Numbered from the stretch's first letter, positions 41,984 through 56,800 are shown. The stretch: DNA of 64,000 nucleotides from Vanilla planifolia (GCA_023846275.1 JAIUJO010000147.1:198501-262500), one strand, 5' to 3'. Numbers and translations are program-made. Notes: generated by a model not told the origin, from the sequence alone.

Positions 41984-43895
41984 AAGCTCAAATTCAAGAA
42001 ATATAACATAGAAAAAATCATGACGACATAAAGGTCACATAGTGGCAAAATTTTTGATGACGTTGTATTATCACAAAATAAATGCAAAAATGTTGACAAA
42101 ATGAGATAAATTGTAGAGAACTGTTGCATTCCAAAGCACTAAGGATATCAAGCATAATATCCTCGATTGTTAAATAATGTATGAATCAAGAAAATCTATT
42201 ACACCCTTCCAAAACCCCAACAATGCTTGTTTTGAAATTAAAAAATGATAAACAATGAAAACAATTATTTTAACATTCAGTGAGCTAGAATGGGACAAGT
42301 TGAAGCAATGCAATTAAACCAATTCAAGGGATCATAAATGTTCCATGTGAGGTCATTTTAAGTTAGATATTAATTTAGCAAAATAAAAGCAAATAAGTTC
42401 AGAAAAGTGATAAATTGTACAATAAAATTAAATTCCATAAAAAAAGAAATTAAGAATATTATTTTTGATCATCAAATAAAGTACAAATTGAAATAGAAAA
42501 TTAATAAAGCAAGGCCAAAATAAGAAAATTATTTAAAATTATAAAACTAAATATTTAACTAATAATGCTATTTAGGAAAGTCCAATGCTTATCCATTCTC
42601 CATTGGACTGTTCAGAATTGCCATGAATTACTAAAATAAATAAAAAAATAACTTAAATTATTATTGAAATAGTAGGTAAATATATATGAAAGCTAAAATA
42701 AGATATTTAAATTTTTGTAATATAAAAATTTCAAAGTGATGTAAAAGTTGCATACACAATGATATTGAGTTACATGTTAATTTAATCTATAAAAAAATAC
42801 TTCAAGAAAATCGAAAATTTTTTCCTAAAACATGCTTTCTTAAAAAACGAAAGAGATCAAATTCGAAATCGTTAGCCATCAAATAAAATATGAATCAAAA
42901 TGTAATATAAAGTACTCCAAAATGCTCTCAAATAAAATTGATAAAATATAAAAATGAATATTTAATAAACAAAGATCGTCGAGAAGAGTCAAATAATATT
43001 TGTTTTGTCTCAACCAAAACTAATTTGGAATTATACTAATTACAAAATTAATTACACATAAATAAAAAATAATATTTTAATATTTAGTAAGTTTATATTA
43101 AATATAAAATGATATAAGTTAACACTACAGAATATAAAAAGATCAAAGCAGTATGAAGATCACATGAATGGATAATAAAAGTTTAAAAGTATCACAACAA
43201 ATTCAAAGCTAAAAATTTGAGAAAATAAGATACTTTTTGTTGGAAAGTTTTATCGAAAAATGACAACAAGATCATATATTACTTTCTCCTTTGTTAAATT
43301 AGCTAATAATTGAAATATTTCAAAAACCATGTAAACATCTAAGAAAATAAATGTTTAAAAATATAAATCTAATTAAATAAAGGCCATCACGATGGTATAA
43401 TGACTTTTTTAATCTGGATTATAACTTATTTAGAAATACTACAATTTATTCTAACTTAATTAGCATAAAATAATAATAAATTTATTTTTAAAATATAAAT
43501 AAGTACTAAAACAAAAATTAGTTAAACTAAAGAAATAAAATGTTACTAAATTAGCCATTAAAAAGGTCACTTGATAAGAGAATTATAGTTTGATTGTAAT
43601 ATAACAAAATGAAAGCAAAGAACCTGAGGAAGTGTTATAAGTTCTATAGGAAAGTTGCATACCAAGATTCTTAAGAGATTAAGTCTAACATCATCGATAG
43701 TCAAATCATTTATAAATAAAAATATATTTAAAATAATAAAAACTGAAAAATTTAAATATTTTAAAAAATAATATTTAGTTTGATAAAGCTCGTAAAAAGA
43801 AGCCCAACAAAATTGAGTTCATCTCCAGCACATGTGGCTTTAATTACTCTAAATTGTCAATATAAATAAGTACAAATAAAAAATATTATTTTAAT

Positions 43896-43897
43896 AT

Positions 43898-43968
<71 letters not shown>
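43896..43968. repeat. (TA)n microsatellite, ~70 bp
   Basis: A TA run of about 70 bp follows TTATTTTAATATAGA, the same monomer position as the tract at 41,893-41,981. It is followed by a short GTATGTATGTATGCATATA stretch. Confidence 0.97.
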
Positions 43969-43970
<2 letters not shown>

Positions 43971-46370
43971 TTCTATATGTATGTATGTATGCATATAAAA
44001 ATTAAATCTTTAATAAGGTAAATTGGAACATGTCAATAGAATCAAATCAAAGTAATGTGAAGGTCACTTAATACAATATTTAGGGTTACATTATAACATA
44101 AGAAAGTCAAACTAAAAAGCTTTAAATAATGAGAGAAATTATACAAGAAAGTTACACCTTAATATACAAAGGTTGATTCAAAATTCCTATAAAATATGCA
44201 AAACATTAAAAAATAAAATTTCTAAAAATACAGAATAAATGTTAAATAAGTTAGAACTCATTAACACTAGTACAACACTTTCTATTTTGTCAAATTTGTG
44301 CAACTCTTTGAATTACTAAAAATTACCAAAGTAAATAAGCTTAAATAAAAAATATATTATTTTATTATTAAGTAAATAATATCAAACATAAAATGTGATA
44401 AATTGAGGCAATGTAATACAACTAAATCAAAGTAATCTAAAGTCCACACGATAGAACATTTAGGGTTACACAGTAATTCAATCAAATCAAAGCTAGAAAT
44501 TTGTAGAAATAAGGTAAATGGCTTGGAAAATTTTATTAAATGATACCAAGGTGACCTAAAGCAACATAGTTGATCATCAAGTTTCACATCAATCAAAATG
44601 TTTCATAAGATGACCCAATATCATAGAAAAAAGAATATATAAAATTATACAAATTAAAATTTAATTAGATAAAGATCATCAAGCTATTCCAACAATATAT
44701 GTTTTCTTGATTAGACCTGATTTGGAAGTACTAAAAATTATCCTACTAACAAAAATAGCTTATAAAAGTAATTTTCGACAAAGTAGCAAAACATTAGAGA
44801 AATAAGATAATTTGAATCAATATAACAAGAAAAAATAAAAAATAAGTAAAGGTTAGTTTAGATGAGACATAGAGTTACGATGTAACGTAATGAAGTCTAT
44901 AAAATATTAGAAATGACATAAATTTTATAAGAAATTTTTATTCCATTATGTTGAGGAAATATAGCACAATATCCTCTATCAACAATAATCTACAAATAAA
45001 AAATCATCATAAAACATGTTAAAAACATAGAAAATTAATTATTTTAAAAATAATTATTTAATTATATTAAGCTAGACCAGATGAATGTAACGACATTTGT
45101 TTCATCTCCATCCAACACTACTTAGAATTATTACTAACTTATTAAAAAATAAATAATAATAAATTATTATTTTAATATTAAAATATATATATATATTAAT
45201 GTTGAAATGAGATAAATTTGTGTAATATAATATACTAAAATAAAAGTAGAAAAATTTGAAGAAAAGAGGTAAATTGTAACAAAAAACTCTAGTATAAGCT
45301 ACTAAGGGGATTGATTGCAAAATCATTAGTCATAAAAACTGTGTACAAATTGATGTGCCTCATAAACCATGCCAAAAGTCATGAATATAAAATATTTTAA
45401 AAATATAAAAAATAGTATATCTAATGTAATAGAGCTCGTCAAGATAACTCCGATGATGTTTGTTTCATTTTCATTTGACCTAATTATGAGATACTAAAAA
45501 TTACAAAGCCAAAAATCACAAATAAAGTAGTTTGTTTTTTTACATTAAGTAAATAAATATTAAAGTGGAAATAAGAAAAATTTAAACAATGTACATAAAA
45601 AATGAAAGATATTTGAAGGTTGTACGAGAGAAGATTTAGAGTCATATATTAATATAACAAATTAAATAAATAATAATAATAACAAATTTTATTGTACCAT
45701 TAAGAAAGCCTATACAAAAACTTAAAAAAGTTAAATTAAGACTTTTTAATATAACCAAATCAAAACGATAATTAGAGTTTGAAAATAACATATTCAAATC
45801 TATGTATAAAATTTGATGAAATGAGATAAATTATACAAAAAAGACTTTATTCCAAGTAAGAAGATCAAGTGTAACGTCCCTTATAATAAAATTATGTATA
45901 AATCAAAGTGATTCGCAAAAAATAAAAAATCTGTTTAAAATTAAACATTTCAAAAATTAAAAAAAGAACACTTAAATTGATCGATCTAATCAAGGTGAAT
46001 AAAATAATGTTTGTTTTATATTTTTAGATCTCCTTTAGAATTAAATTGAATTGTGAATTTAAATAAGAAAGATTCATAACAAATATTATTTAAAGACTAA
46101 ATAAACATATATTAAAAGAAAAATTAGGTAAGTGAAACAAAAGTTATATAACATAATCCAAGTGACGTAAAGGTCTTGCAAGTTGTGAATTGGAGTTTCA
46201 TTGTAATATTTCCAAATCAAAGAAAACATTTAAAAAAATGAAATAAATTCTATGGGAATGTTGGACTCGACAATATTATGGAGATTGAGAGTAATATTCT
46301 CAATCATAAAATCCAGAATGAATAAAAATCTCTTGAAAAATGGGCCAATATTTAAGAAAACAAAATAGTT

Positions 46371-49300
46371 TAAAATATATACATGCACATTTAATTTCAA
46401 GAAGATGCTGAGATAATTCTAATGATATTTGTTTACTTTTCAAGTTGATCTCACTTGAAATTATTAAAATTCACCAAATAAAAAATTTATAAATAATTCT
46501 AAAAAAATAAATATCAATTAAAATTAGATCTATTGAAGAAATGTGAAATAATAAAATTAAAGACAAGTAAAGGTCAAATGGTGGGGGATTTCGAGCTATA
46601 TATATTGAATGAAAAAGTTGCATTTAAAGATATTCAGAGGCTTGATTTTGACATTCTCGATCATTAAATTAGGTATGAATAGAAATATCACTTAATGCAT
46701 ACCAAAGCCTGAGAAAATAAATTATTTAAATATATAATTTAATTTCATATAGCTCATCAAAGTGTGAACCATAATGTTTTCTTTGTCCCAATTAGACTTT
46801 ATTTGCGATTGCTACGATTTTCCAAATAAACAAGTATTAATAATAATAAAGTGAAATTTTAATATTAATTAAATCTATTCAAAAGTTTAAATGAATTAAT
46901 TTGAAATATTTCGATATAAAAAAATCAATGCAACGTCGAAAAAAGAGAAAAACTAGAGATTCATAGTGATGTAACGAAATCGAAGTAAAAAAAATTAAAT
47001 TGAGGCAAATTGTATAATGTAGTTACATGCCAAGATACTAAGAATATCATGTGTAACATGCTTGACCATCAAATATGGAATGAATCATAATATTTTATAA
47101 ATCTTATCAATACAATACCATATAAGATATTAAAAAAATTTATACATAAGAAAATACTTTTTTAGAAAGATTGCAACAACATAAGTCCAATGATGTTTTC
47201 TTTCCCTCCATTAGGTCTCATTTGGCGATCTAACGAATTAAAAAATTATGTAAGAATAAATTATATAAAGTTATTATTTTAATCTTAATAAAATATATAT
47301 TGAAAAAGAAATAAAGTTAAAGTTTGTAATATAATAAAATCATGATGATGTAAAGATTACATGAGAACAAACTTTGAGTGACATAGTAGTATAATCGAAT
47401 CAAAGTAAAAGGTTGATCAAATGAGATAAATTATATAAGAATATTTGCTTTCGAAGCTACTAAGTCGATCGTGCACAATATCTTTGATTATCAAATAATA
47501 TATGAATAAAAAAAGCACTTCAATTATTCTATAACCCAAATGATGTTTGTTTAGAAATTAAAAATACATATAGAAATAAAACTTATTATATTAATATGTA
47601 ATAAGCTAAAATCAAAAAAATTTAAGCAATGTATTCTAACCAATTTAAGGTGTCATAAATGCCACACTAGTGATATTTTTAGTTATATAGTAATTTAATG
47701 AAAAAAAGAAATATATGGTATTAAATAGATAAATTGTATGTAAAAATTCTATTCTATAATACTAAGAAGATTTAGTTTAATATTCCATATTGTTACATAA
47801 ATTGAAAATTGTAATATCATGAAAAAAATTCTAAAATCTCTTAAAAATAAAGTATTTTAAAAATATAAAAGTAACTATTTCAGTGATAGTGCTCATTGAG
47901 CCAAATTCAACAACATTAATTTCTTCTACTTCATTGTATTTGGAATTAATATGAATGACCAAATTAAACAAGAATAAATAAAAATAAATTGCTATTTAAA
48001 TATTAACTCAGTAAATATTATAAAAGAAAGGCTATGATTTGAAGTAATGTAATACAACCAAATCAAAGTCATATAAAAGTCACATGGTAAGAGATTTTAT
48101 GTCACATTGCAATATGACCAAATCAATGCAAAATACTTGATGAAATATGATAAGTTTTATGAGAACATGCTTTCCAACAAATTAAGGAGTTCAAGTTTAG
48201 CATCCTTAGTCATGAAATAACTTATAATTGAAAATATCTCATAAACAAACTAAAACACAAGAAAAAAATTTGTAAAACATAAAAAAATGAATACATAATA
48301 GGAAGAGTTGATCAAGATAGGTCAAACAATGTTTTCTTTATCAGTCAAGCCTAAAGTGGAAATATACAAATTAGGAAATAAAAAAATAAATAATCTTTTT
48401 ATTTTAATGTTAAGTAAATATATATCAAAGCTCAAACGATTTAAGTTGAAGCAATATAATGTAATGAAATAAAGGTTATGTAAAGTTGATGCAATTGAAT
48501 AATATGAGTTTCAAAGTAATATAACAAAAGGAAAGCAAAATAATTTAAGAACTAAGAAGATCTAGTGTAATATTTTTTGTTTTCAAATTAAGTACGAATT
48601 AATCCATCTTACAAATTGTATAAAAATCTTACAATGTAAAATATCTTAAAATTGAAAATGAATATATAATTTGAGAACAGTCATCAAGAAGAGTATAATG
48701 ACAATTATTTCGACTAAATTGCATATCATATGGAATTATTATGAATTACTTAACTAAATCAGCATCAATAATAATACATTATTATTTTAATAATAAATAA
48801 ATAAATATATATTGATACTAAAAGGAGTTCTTTGAATTAATGTAATATGAAAAAATCATAACATTATAAAGTTTTCTTGAGCGGTGAACAAGAACTTTAT
48901 AGTTGTACAACCAAATTAAAGCAAAACTTTTAAAGAAATGCGATAAATTCTATAGTGAAGTTGGATTCCAAGATATTATGGAGATTGAGTATAATATTCT
49001 CGATCATAAAATCATATTCAAATAAAAATATCTCACAAAATTAATAAAAAAGAAAAAAATGAAATATTTAAGAAAAATAAATATTTAATTGGGTGGAGCT
49101 CATCATAGCGAGTCCAATGATGTTTGTTTCATTTCTAGTTGATGTCATTTAGAATTGCTCTTAATTACTAAAGCAGTTAAGTATTAATAATAAATTATTA
49201 TTCAAATAATAGATGTATTATATATATATATATATATTAAAGTTTAAATAAGATAACTTAGAAGACAATAATAGAACAAAATCAAAGAATTGTGAAGGTC

Positions 49301-51800
49301 ACATGATACAAATTTTGTTCTAGATAATAATATAAAAAACTCAAAATTAAAAAAAATTATTAGTAAGGTAAAACATATAGGAAAGTTACACTCGAAGATA
49401 TAAAGGAGATCATGTATAACATACTTGACCATAAAATAAGTTATGTTTTAAAACATTTCAAAAACCATGAAAAAAATTAGAAAATAAATATTTTAAAATA
49501 TTAAAAAAATAGTTAATTTGATTTAAGTCTTTAAGATCAGTTTAGAGATGTTTGTTTATTCACAATCAGACCACATTCAAAATTACAATGAGTTAAAATT
49601 TTAAACAAGAATAAATAATAATATTTTACTACTTAAATGTTACGTAAATAATAGCTGTGCTGAAATGAGATTAATTAAAGTAATATAATAAAAATAAATC
49701 AACGTGATGTGGAGGCCACATGATATGACACAGAGTTAAATGTTAATGCAATCAAATTCCAAAAGAAATTTGTACGAGTGAGCAAAATATTTCAAGAAAA
49801 TTGAGTGCTATGATACTAAGGAGATCTTAAGTGACACAGTTAATCGTTAAATTTTGCATGAATTAAATTATCTCACAGAATGTCAAAATCATAGAACAAA
49901 ACATTTAAAGCTATACTAATGAATACTTAATTTCGTAAATGAGGCTAATGACATTTGCCTTAATTGGAAGTCATTTGGGATTATTGTCAAATACAAAAAT
50001 AAATAAACAATACTTATAATGAGATTTTTTAGCATAAAGTAAATAAATAATAAGGATTAATTAGATCATTTCGTTAAATTTAATGTAATAGAATCAAAGA
50101 AAATTAAATGTCAACTAAGATGAGATATAGAGTAACATAGTAATATGACCAATTCAAAGAAAAAAATTAACTGATGCGATAAATTGTGTTAGAAGACTGC
50201 ATTGCATGATGCTAAGGAAATGGAGCATGACAACCTGTATCATCAAATTAGGCTTGAGTTGAAAAATCATATAAAAATATGGAAAAAAAAAGTTAATTAT
50301 TTTAAAAATAAATATTTAATATTGTAGACCTTATTGAGACTAATCACATGAGATTTCTTTCATCTTTGTCAAAAATCATTATGAGTTACTATAATTTACT
50401 AAATAAAGCAAAAACTTTTTAATTTTTAGTAAAAAAAATATATATTAAAGGTGAAATTAGATAAATTAAAGTAATGTAATACAACTAAAATAATAGAAAA
50501 TTTTGAAGATATTAGATAATCTCTACAAAAAAGTTACAATATAAATTACAAAGCAGAATGGGAGTTGTATTATTGATCATGAAAATAAGGTCCGAATTGA
50601 AATGCAATAGAAACCATAGAAAAAGGCATGAATATAAAATATCTAAAAATATGTAAGCATGATAATTTAATTGATCTGACTACATTTAAGATAATTACTA
50701 AATACCACACAAAGAAATAAAAAAATGCATTTTCCTAGTATCAAGTAAATAAATACTAAAGCTAAAATGCAGAAATTTTAGTAATATATGAGCAAATCAA
50801 GGACTTATAATTATCATATAGGAGAAGATACAAAGTCACACATTAATATAGAAAAGGCAAAGCAAAAAAATTCAATTAATGAGATAACTTGAGTGGGAAA
50901 GTTTCATTACAAGATACCAAGGAGTTATATTTTTTCATTTTTTATCAACAAATATGGCATGTAGTAAAATATATTGTTAAGCATGCCAAACTTTTGAAAT
51001 AAAATATTTGGAAATGCAAAACTAACTATTAATTATATTGATATTGTCAAGATGAGTCCATCAACGTTTCCTTCCTCGATCAAACTTCCTTTGAAATTAG
51101 TCATAATTTCTAAATTAAATACTTATAAATTATAATAATTTTGTTTAAATTTTAAGTAATCTTGTGCCACAAATTAAATGAGACAAATTAAGGCATTTTA
51201 ACATGGTCAAATAAAAATTATATCATGCTCATAAGAGTGGAGTATTAGAGTTCGAACTTTATGGAACCAAATATGAGTTTAAAATTTGAACAAATGAGAG
51301 TGTAAAAAATTGATGCAAATCGAGATAATAAGGCGATCGACTATAACTTCCACAATGAACAAATCATGTATGAATAAGAATATTTAGTAACTAATTAAAA
51401 AATAATATTAGATAAAATAATTAAAAATTTAAGATTGAATATTTACTTAGATAAATCTAATCCAGACCTGTCTGACAATGTTTGTTTCATAAGTATTGCA
51501 TCACATCTTGAATTACAACAATTAAGAAAATAAATGAGGTAAATTGTTATATTATATGATGAAATCTGGATGATGCAAAGTCATAAAAGAAGATTATAAG
51601 AGGATTATATGACAATCTTTGCAATATAATAAAATAAAAGAAAAAATTAGAGAAAATAAGGTAAATTGTATAGGTCAGCAACATTTGGTGATCTTAACAA
51701 TATCATGTTTGGCATACTCAATTGTCAAAATCCTATACATAATTAAATCTCTTGTAAACTATAAAACATTTTGAGAAAAATTAAATACATAAAAACATAA
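46371..51800 (-). repeat. 5.4-kb higher-order repeat, copy 2
   Basis: The matching words are AATTAAAATTAGATCTATTG (46,515), the shortened monomer leading into AAAGTTGCATTT (46,615), GTGAACCATAATGTTTT (46,764), GAGAAAAACTAGAG (46,945), and the deletion junction GTTTGTTTAGAAATTAAAAA (47,545). The next occurrence of the first landmark is near 51,855, 5.43 kb after 46,425. Confidence 0.8.
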
Positions 51801-54800
51801 AAAAGCATACTTAATTTCATAGCACTCATTAGGATGAGACTAATGATATTTATTTTCATATCGATTTGACGTTGCTTGGAAATATTTTTAATTGTAATTT
51901 TAAAATGAATAAATAACCCAAAAGAATATTTTACTATTAAGTAAATATATACTAATACTAAAATAAGGTTAATTGAAGAAATTAATAATAACAAAAGTAA
52001 AGAGAGATAAAGGACACATGATGAGGGATTTAGAGTCCCAATGTGCACCATGATGTTTGTTTCATGTCAATATCCATTTTTTAGAATTATTATGATTAAC
52101 ATACTAACTTAATGCAAACAACAATAATTTATTATTTCAATATTATGTAACTAAATGTTAAAAGGAAAACAAGATAAATTAAAACATTATAATACTACCA
52201 AATGAATGTGATGTTAAGCTCACTTGAGAAAAACTAGAGTTTCATAGTGATATAATCGAATTAAAGCAAAGAAAATAAAGAAATGAGATAAATTAAGAAA
52301 AAATATTGCATTCCAAGATACTATGGGTAAGAAGTGTACCCTCCTCAATCACTAAATAAAATACAAATTCTGATGTTTTATTTAACTTGCCAAAACCCTA
52401 GAAAATAAAACATATATATTTCGAATAATTTTAAATTATAAAAGTAAAAAAAATAAATAGCAATAAATTAGTTCGTTAATACTGATAAATTAAAGTTGAA
52501 ATAAGAAACATTGAAGGAATGTATTATAACCAAATCAACATGAATAGTTTCATTTTATAATTGCATAACCATAATAAATTGTTAAATTTGAAGAAATGAA
52601 ATAAATCACATAGAATAGTTTGATTTTCAAAGGATAAGGAGATGGCGTGTAATATCTTTGGCTGCCAAATCAAGTACAAATAAAATTTCTTGAAAGAATT
52701 TTAAAAAATATATAAATTAATTATTTAAAATTATAAAAATAAATACTTAATTATGTATAGAATCTTAAGATGAGTTTAAAGAAATTTGTTTGGTAGGTCA
52801 CATGATAAGGGATTTAGAATTATAGAGTAATATTACTAAATTAAGGTGAAGAATGCTAAAAAAGTAAAATGTTAAGGCAAATTTTCATTCAATACACTAA
52901 AAAGATTGATTGTAGTATCCTCAATCATAAAATCAATTACAAATGAAATTATTTTATTAACAAAATTTAAATCTTTTCAAATAAAATATTTAAAATATAA
53001 AAATGAATATTCAATTGTATAAAGCACATTAAAATGATGCCAATGACATTTTTTTTCATCTCCATCAACTATCATTTAGAAATACTATGAATCACCTAAC
53101 AAAGTGATCAAACATAATAATGAATTATAATTTTAATATTAATTCAACATATATGTATATATGTTAAAGCTAAAACAGGATAAAGAGATGCATCTTAGTA
53201 TATCAAAATGAAAGTAATGTAAAGGTAACTTTAGAGGAGTATTAATGGTTCATTGTAATTTAAACAAATCAAAAGAAAAAGTTTTAGGAAATGAGCAAAA
53301 TTTTATTTTAATTTTTCTTTCCACAATACTAAGGATATTAATAATAATATCCTAAATTATTTAATTTGAACCAAGTTGAATCATAATGCATGCATAATTA
53401 GTAAAACATGAAAAGAATATTTAAATAGATAGAGCTCATCATGACAAGTTGAATGACTTTGTTTCATTGTTATTAGGCTTCATTTGAAATTGCTATGAAT
53501 TATCCATGTAAATAAACAGAAATTATAAGAAATTTCTTATTTAGAATTAACTAAGTACACGTTAACATAGAAATGAGATAATTTGGAGCAATATTATATA
53601 ACCAAATAAAAGTGTTATGGTAGCCAAGCTAGATGTTATTAAAAGTGACATAGTAATACAAACAAATAAAAATGAAAACATTTTAAAAATAGATATATTA
53701 TAGTGGAAAGTTAAATTCCATGTTATTAACGGGAAGGAGAATAACATCCTCGATCATCAATTAAGGTACAAATTCAAATATCTCGTAAGGTATGCCAAAT
53801 CTCAAGAAACTTAAATGTATAAAATAATAAAAAATAAATAAATATTTAATTAGATGGATATCATCAAGAAGAACATAAGGATGTTTCGTTTGTCTCGAAC
53901 AACAAATGTTGCGAACTATAACAAGTTGTCAAACTAAATAAAAAAATATTAACAAATTATAAATTCAAAAATAAATAAATTTATATTAAATTTGAAACTG
54001 CAAAAATTGAAACTATGTAATTTATCCAAATCAAACTAATGTAAAGCCCCTTTCCAATAAACTAAAGTGATTGAATGAAATATTATCGATTATCAAAATA
54101 AATACAAATAAAAATGTCTTATAAATTATGTTAAAATAAAAGAAAATAAATTTTTAGAAATATTAAAAATAAGTTACAATGGTAAATTAGCCTAAATATT
54201 AAAAAATAATTTTTTAATTTATAGTAAATTATTATTGAATATGGAATGTCATAAATTTAAGCAATGTAATAGAACTAAAATAGTGACATGCAAAAATAAT
54301 AGAAGAGGAGATTTATACATATTTAACATAATAAAGCAGATAAAAATTACAAGAATATTTCATTTCACGATGCCAAAAAAAACTAGTGTAAGGTCCTTGG
54401 TTACCAAATGGGGCACGTACCAAAATATCTTACATGTTATTCCAATATCCTCGAAAATAAAGTATTAAAAAATATAAAAATATATATTTAATAAGATAAA
54501 TCCTTTTGAGATAAGTAAAATGACATTTCTTTTATCTAGATAAAACATTATTTAGGAATTTGCTAAATTAAAAAAAATTCAATAATCATCTATAAAATTT
54601 AATTAATTATTTTTTACATGGTGAATATATATCAAAATTGAGAAGACTTTTATTTAAACAATTTAATATAGCCAAATAAAAGATTTATGAAGGTCATAGT
54701 GTTCGAGATTTGAAGTTACCTAGTAACACAAACAAATAAAAGTAAATTTTTAATTATGGATAAATTACTTGGAGAAATTTTAATTATAAGATACTAAGGA

Positions 54801-56800
54801 GATCGAGTGTAATATTATTGATCATTAATTTAGGCAAGATAAAAATGTCATAAAAAATATGTTAAATTTCTAGATAATTAAATATTTAGCATTATCAAAA
54901 TCAGTATTTAATTTGATAGATCTCAGAAAGACTACTCCAACTATATTTGTTTTGTCTAGTTCACACCACATTTAAAATAACTATCAGCTACCAGTAAATA
55001 ACCATAAATGATAATAAATTTTAGTTTATTATTAAGTAAATAATATTAAAGATTAAATATGATAAATTGAAGAAATTTAATATAAGCAAATCAAAGACAT
55101 GTAATAGCAGCATAGGAGGAGATTTAGAGTTACATTACAGTATAAAAAAATTAATGCAAAAAATTTGAAAGAATGAGATAACTAAAAATCATTAAAAACC
55201 TCATTGTAAATCACTACAAAATTACGAAAAAATGAAGTTATAAGTAATAATATATTAGTATTTCAACAATAGTAAACATATATTAGAGCTAAAATAATGT
55301 AATTTGAAACAATGTTATACAACTAAAACAATGTGATGTAAATTTCCAATGAGAATGGATTTAGAGAACAATATAATATAATGGCATCAAAAAGAAAATT
55401 TCAAAGAAGTGACATAAATTCTATTGAAAATGTTCTTTCCAAGATACTTTGGAGATCATGTATAACACCCTAGATCATCAAATTATGTAAGAATCAAAAT
55501 TTTTAGTAAGCTTTCTAGAAATCTAAAAATATATTGTAAAAAATAAAAATAAAAAATTTAGTTTGATATAGGTCATCGAGAAGAGTCAAACAATATTTAT
55601 TTTGTCCTCGTGTGGTAACATTTTGAATTACTACAAATTATCGAATTAAATAAGCATAAATAGTAACAAATTATTGCTTTAATATTAAGTAGAAAGCTAT
55701 TAATGCTAAAATGAAGTAAATTCAAAAATTATAACATAATAAAAAAATGTAAAGGCCATTTGGAAGTAGAGTTAGAGTTACAAAGGAATATAACTAATTA
55801 AAAGGAAAAAATTCAAGAAATTAAATATGCTGTACTTAGAAGTTCCACTACTTGGTACTAAGGAGACTGAACATGACATTCTTGATCGAACCTCACTTGA
55901 AATTACCTTAAATTGCCAATGCAAATAAGCATAAATTGTTATCATACATTATTTTACTTTTAAGTAAATAAATATAAAAGCTAAAGTAATATAAAGGGAA
56001 GTAATGTGATAAACGAAATCAAGATAGGGTAAAGATCACACAAAAGGACAATTAAATTTAAGTGCTAATATAACCAATTAAAAGTAAAAAATTTTAAGAA
56101 CTAAAATAAATTTCATGGGAAAGTTGCATTAAAGTGAAATATCCTCAATCTTCAAATTAGCTATGTGTCAAAATCCACAAAAAAGAATGCCAAATCATAT
56201 AAAATAAAAAAATTAAAATACAAAAGAATAAATACATTAATGAACCTAACATATTATAACGAGTCTGATGGCTTCTATTACATATTAATCAGACATCGTT
56301 TGGAATTCAAATGAAATGCTCCAATGAATATGCTTAAAAAATAATAAATAATAATAATAATAACAAAAAGTATGTTTATGTGAAGGACACAAAAAGATAA
56401 ATTCTACCAATGTAATTCAATAAATTAAATGCATGTTGCGGGGTGCAAATAGGAAAATTAGAATAACATAGCAATATGACAAAACTAATGTGAAATATTT
56501 ATAGAAGTCAAATGAGTTTTATTGAACTAAAATATTGAATACCTAAAGATTATTAAATCAAATATAACAACATCGATTATCAAATTAGGTATGAATAAAA
56601 ATCCCTCATAAAGTATGCAATTCCCTAAAAAACCATTTTTATGAATATATAAAAATTAATATTCAATTCATTATAATTGAGTGATAAAACTATAATGGTG
56701 TTTGTTTCATCTAGATAGAATCTCATTTAGAATTATAGTAAATGCCTAAACTAAATAATTGTAAATTTGAAAAAATTATCATTTTAATTTCTAATGAATA
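51801..56800 (-). repeat. 5.4-kb higher-order repeat, copy 3 (shortened)
   Basis: It begins with the same phrase (TATACTAATACTAAAATAAG at 51,946, then AGGACACATGATGAGGGATT at 52,012). It then skips one monomer of about 400 bp and resumes at GTGCACCATGATGTTTG (52,041). GAGAAAAACTAGAGTTTCAT at 52,227 matches 46,945. A second loss of about 190 bp lies near 52,790. With these two losses the copy should end near 56,700-56,800, which is where the array stops. Confidence 0.68.

Larger units (their letters stand above)
40926..46370 (-). repeat. 5.4-kb higher-order repeat, copy 1
   Basis: This is about 13 monomers. It shares a unique series of words with 46,371-51,800 and 51,801-56,800: an AACACTAAAATAAT phrase followed by TTGATTGAAGAA near 41,100; a shortened monomer leading directly into AAAGTTGCAAT (41,202); GAGAACCACAATGTTTG (41,361); GAGAAAAAGGTGTG (41,546); and a CTTGTTTTGAAATTAAAAA deletion junction (42,225). 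Copy 2 has the corresponding words about 5.32-5.43 kb later. Confidence 0.8.
40926..56800 (-). repeat. AT-rich ~420-bp satellite, block 4, reverse orientation
   Basis: Reverse monomers fill this block, with the TTTGTTTCATCT-like box near 40,990, 41,370, 41,800, 42,225, 43,000, 43,820, 44,700, 45,092, 45,455 and so on, usually 360-460 bp apart. The switch from forward to reverse at about 40,925 is sharp: TAATTCT of a forward monomer is followed directly by AATAAATAATTTAGAAATAT of a reverse one, with no palindrome and no spacer. The block ends at about 56,800, where non-satellite sequence starts. No gene is seen. Confidence 0.9.

Noticed and set aside
41764-42129. 121-codon minus frame with long Tyr-Ile repeat
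   Set aside because: It is produced by the (TA)n tract inside satellite; the flanking residues are ordinary satellite translation.
13824-56200. Scattered 60-102-codon frames in the satellite, for example 16,330-16,611, 36,085-36,324 and 51,743-52,051
   Set aside because: They are AT-rich (Ile, Phe, Asn, Lys, Tyr), start and stop at arbitrary monomer positions, and are not conserved between monomers or higher-order copies.
10614-56800. CRISPR-like array
   Set aside because: The repeats are long, diverged and contiguous, without short identical repeats and unique spacers, and the context is a plant nuclear satellite.
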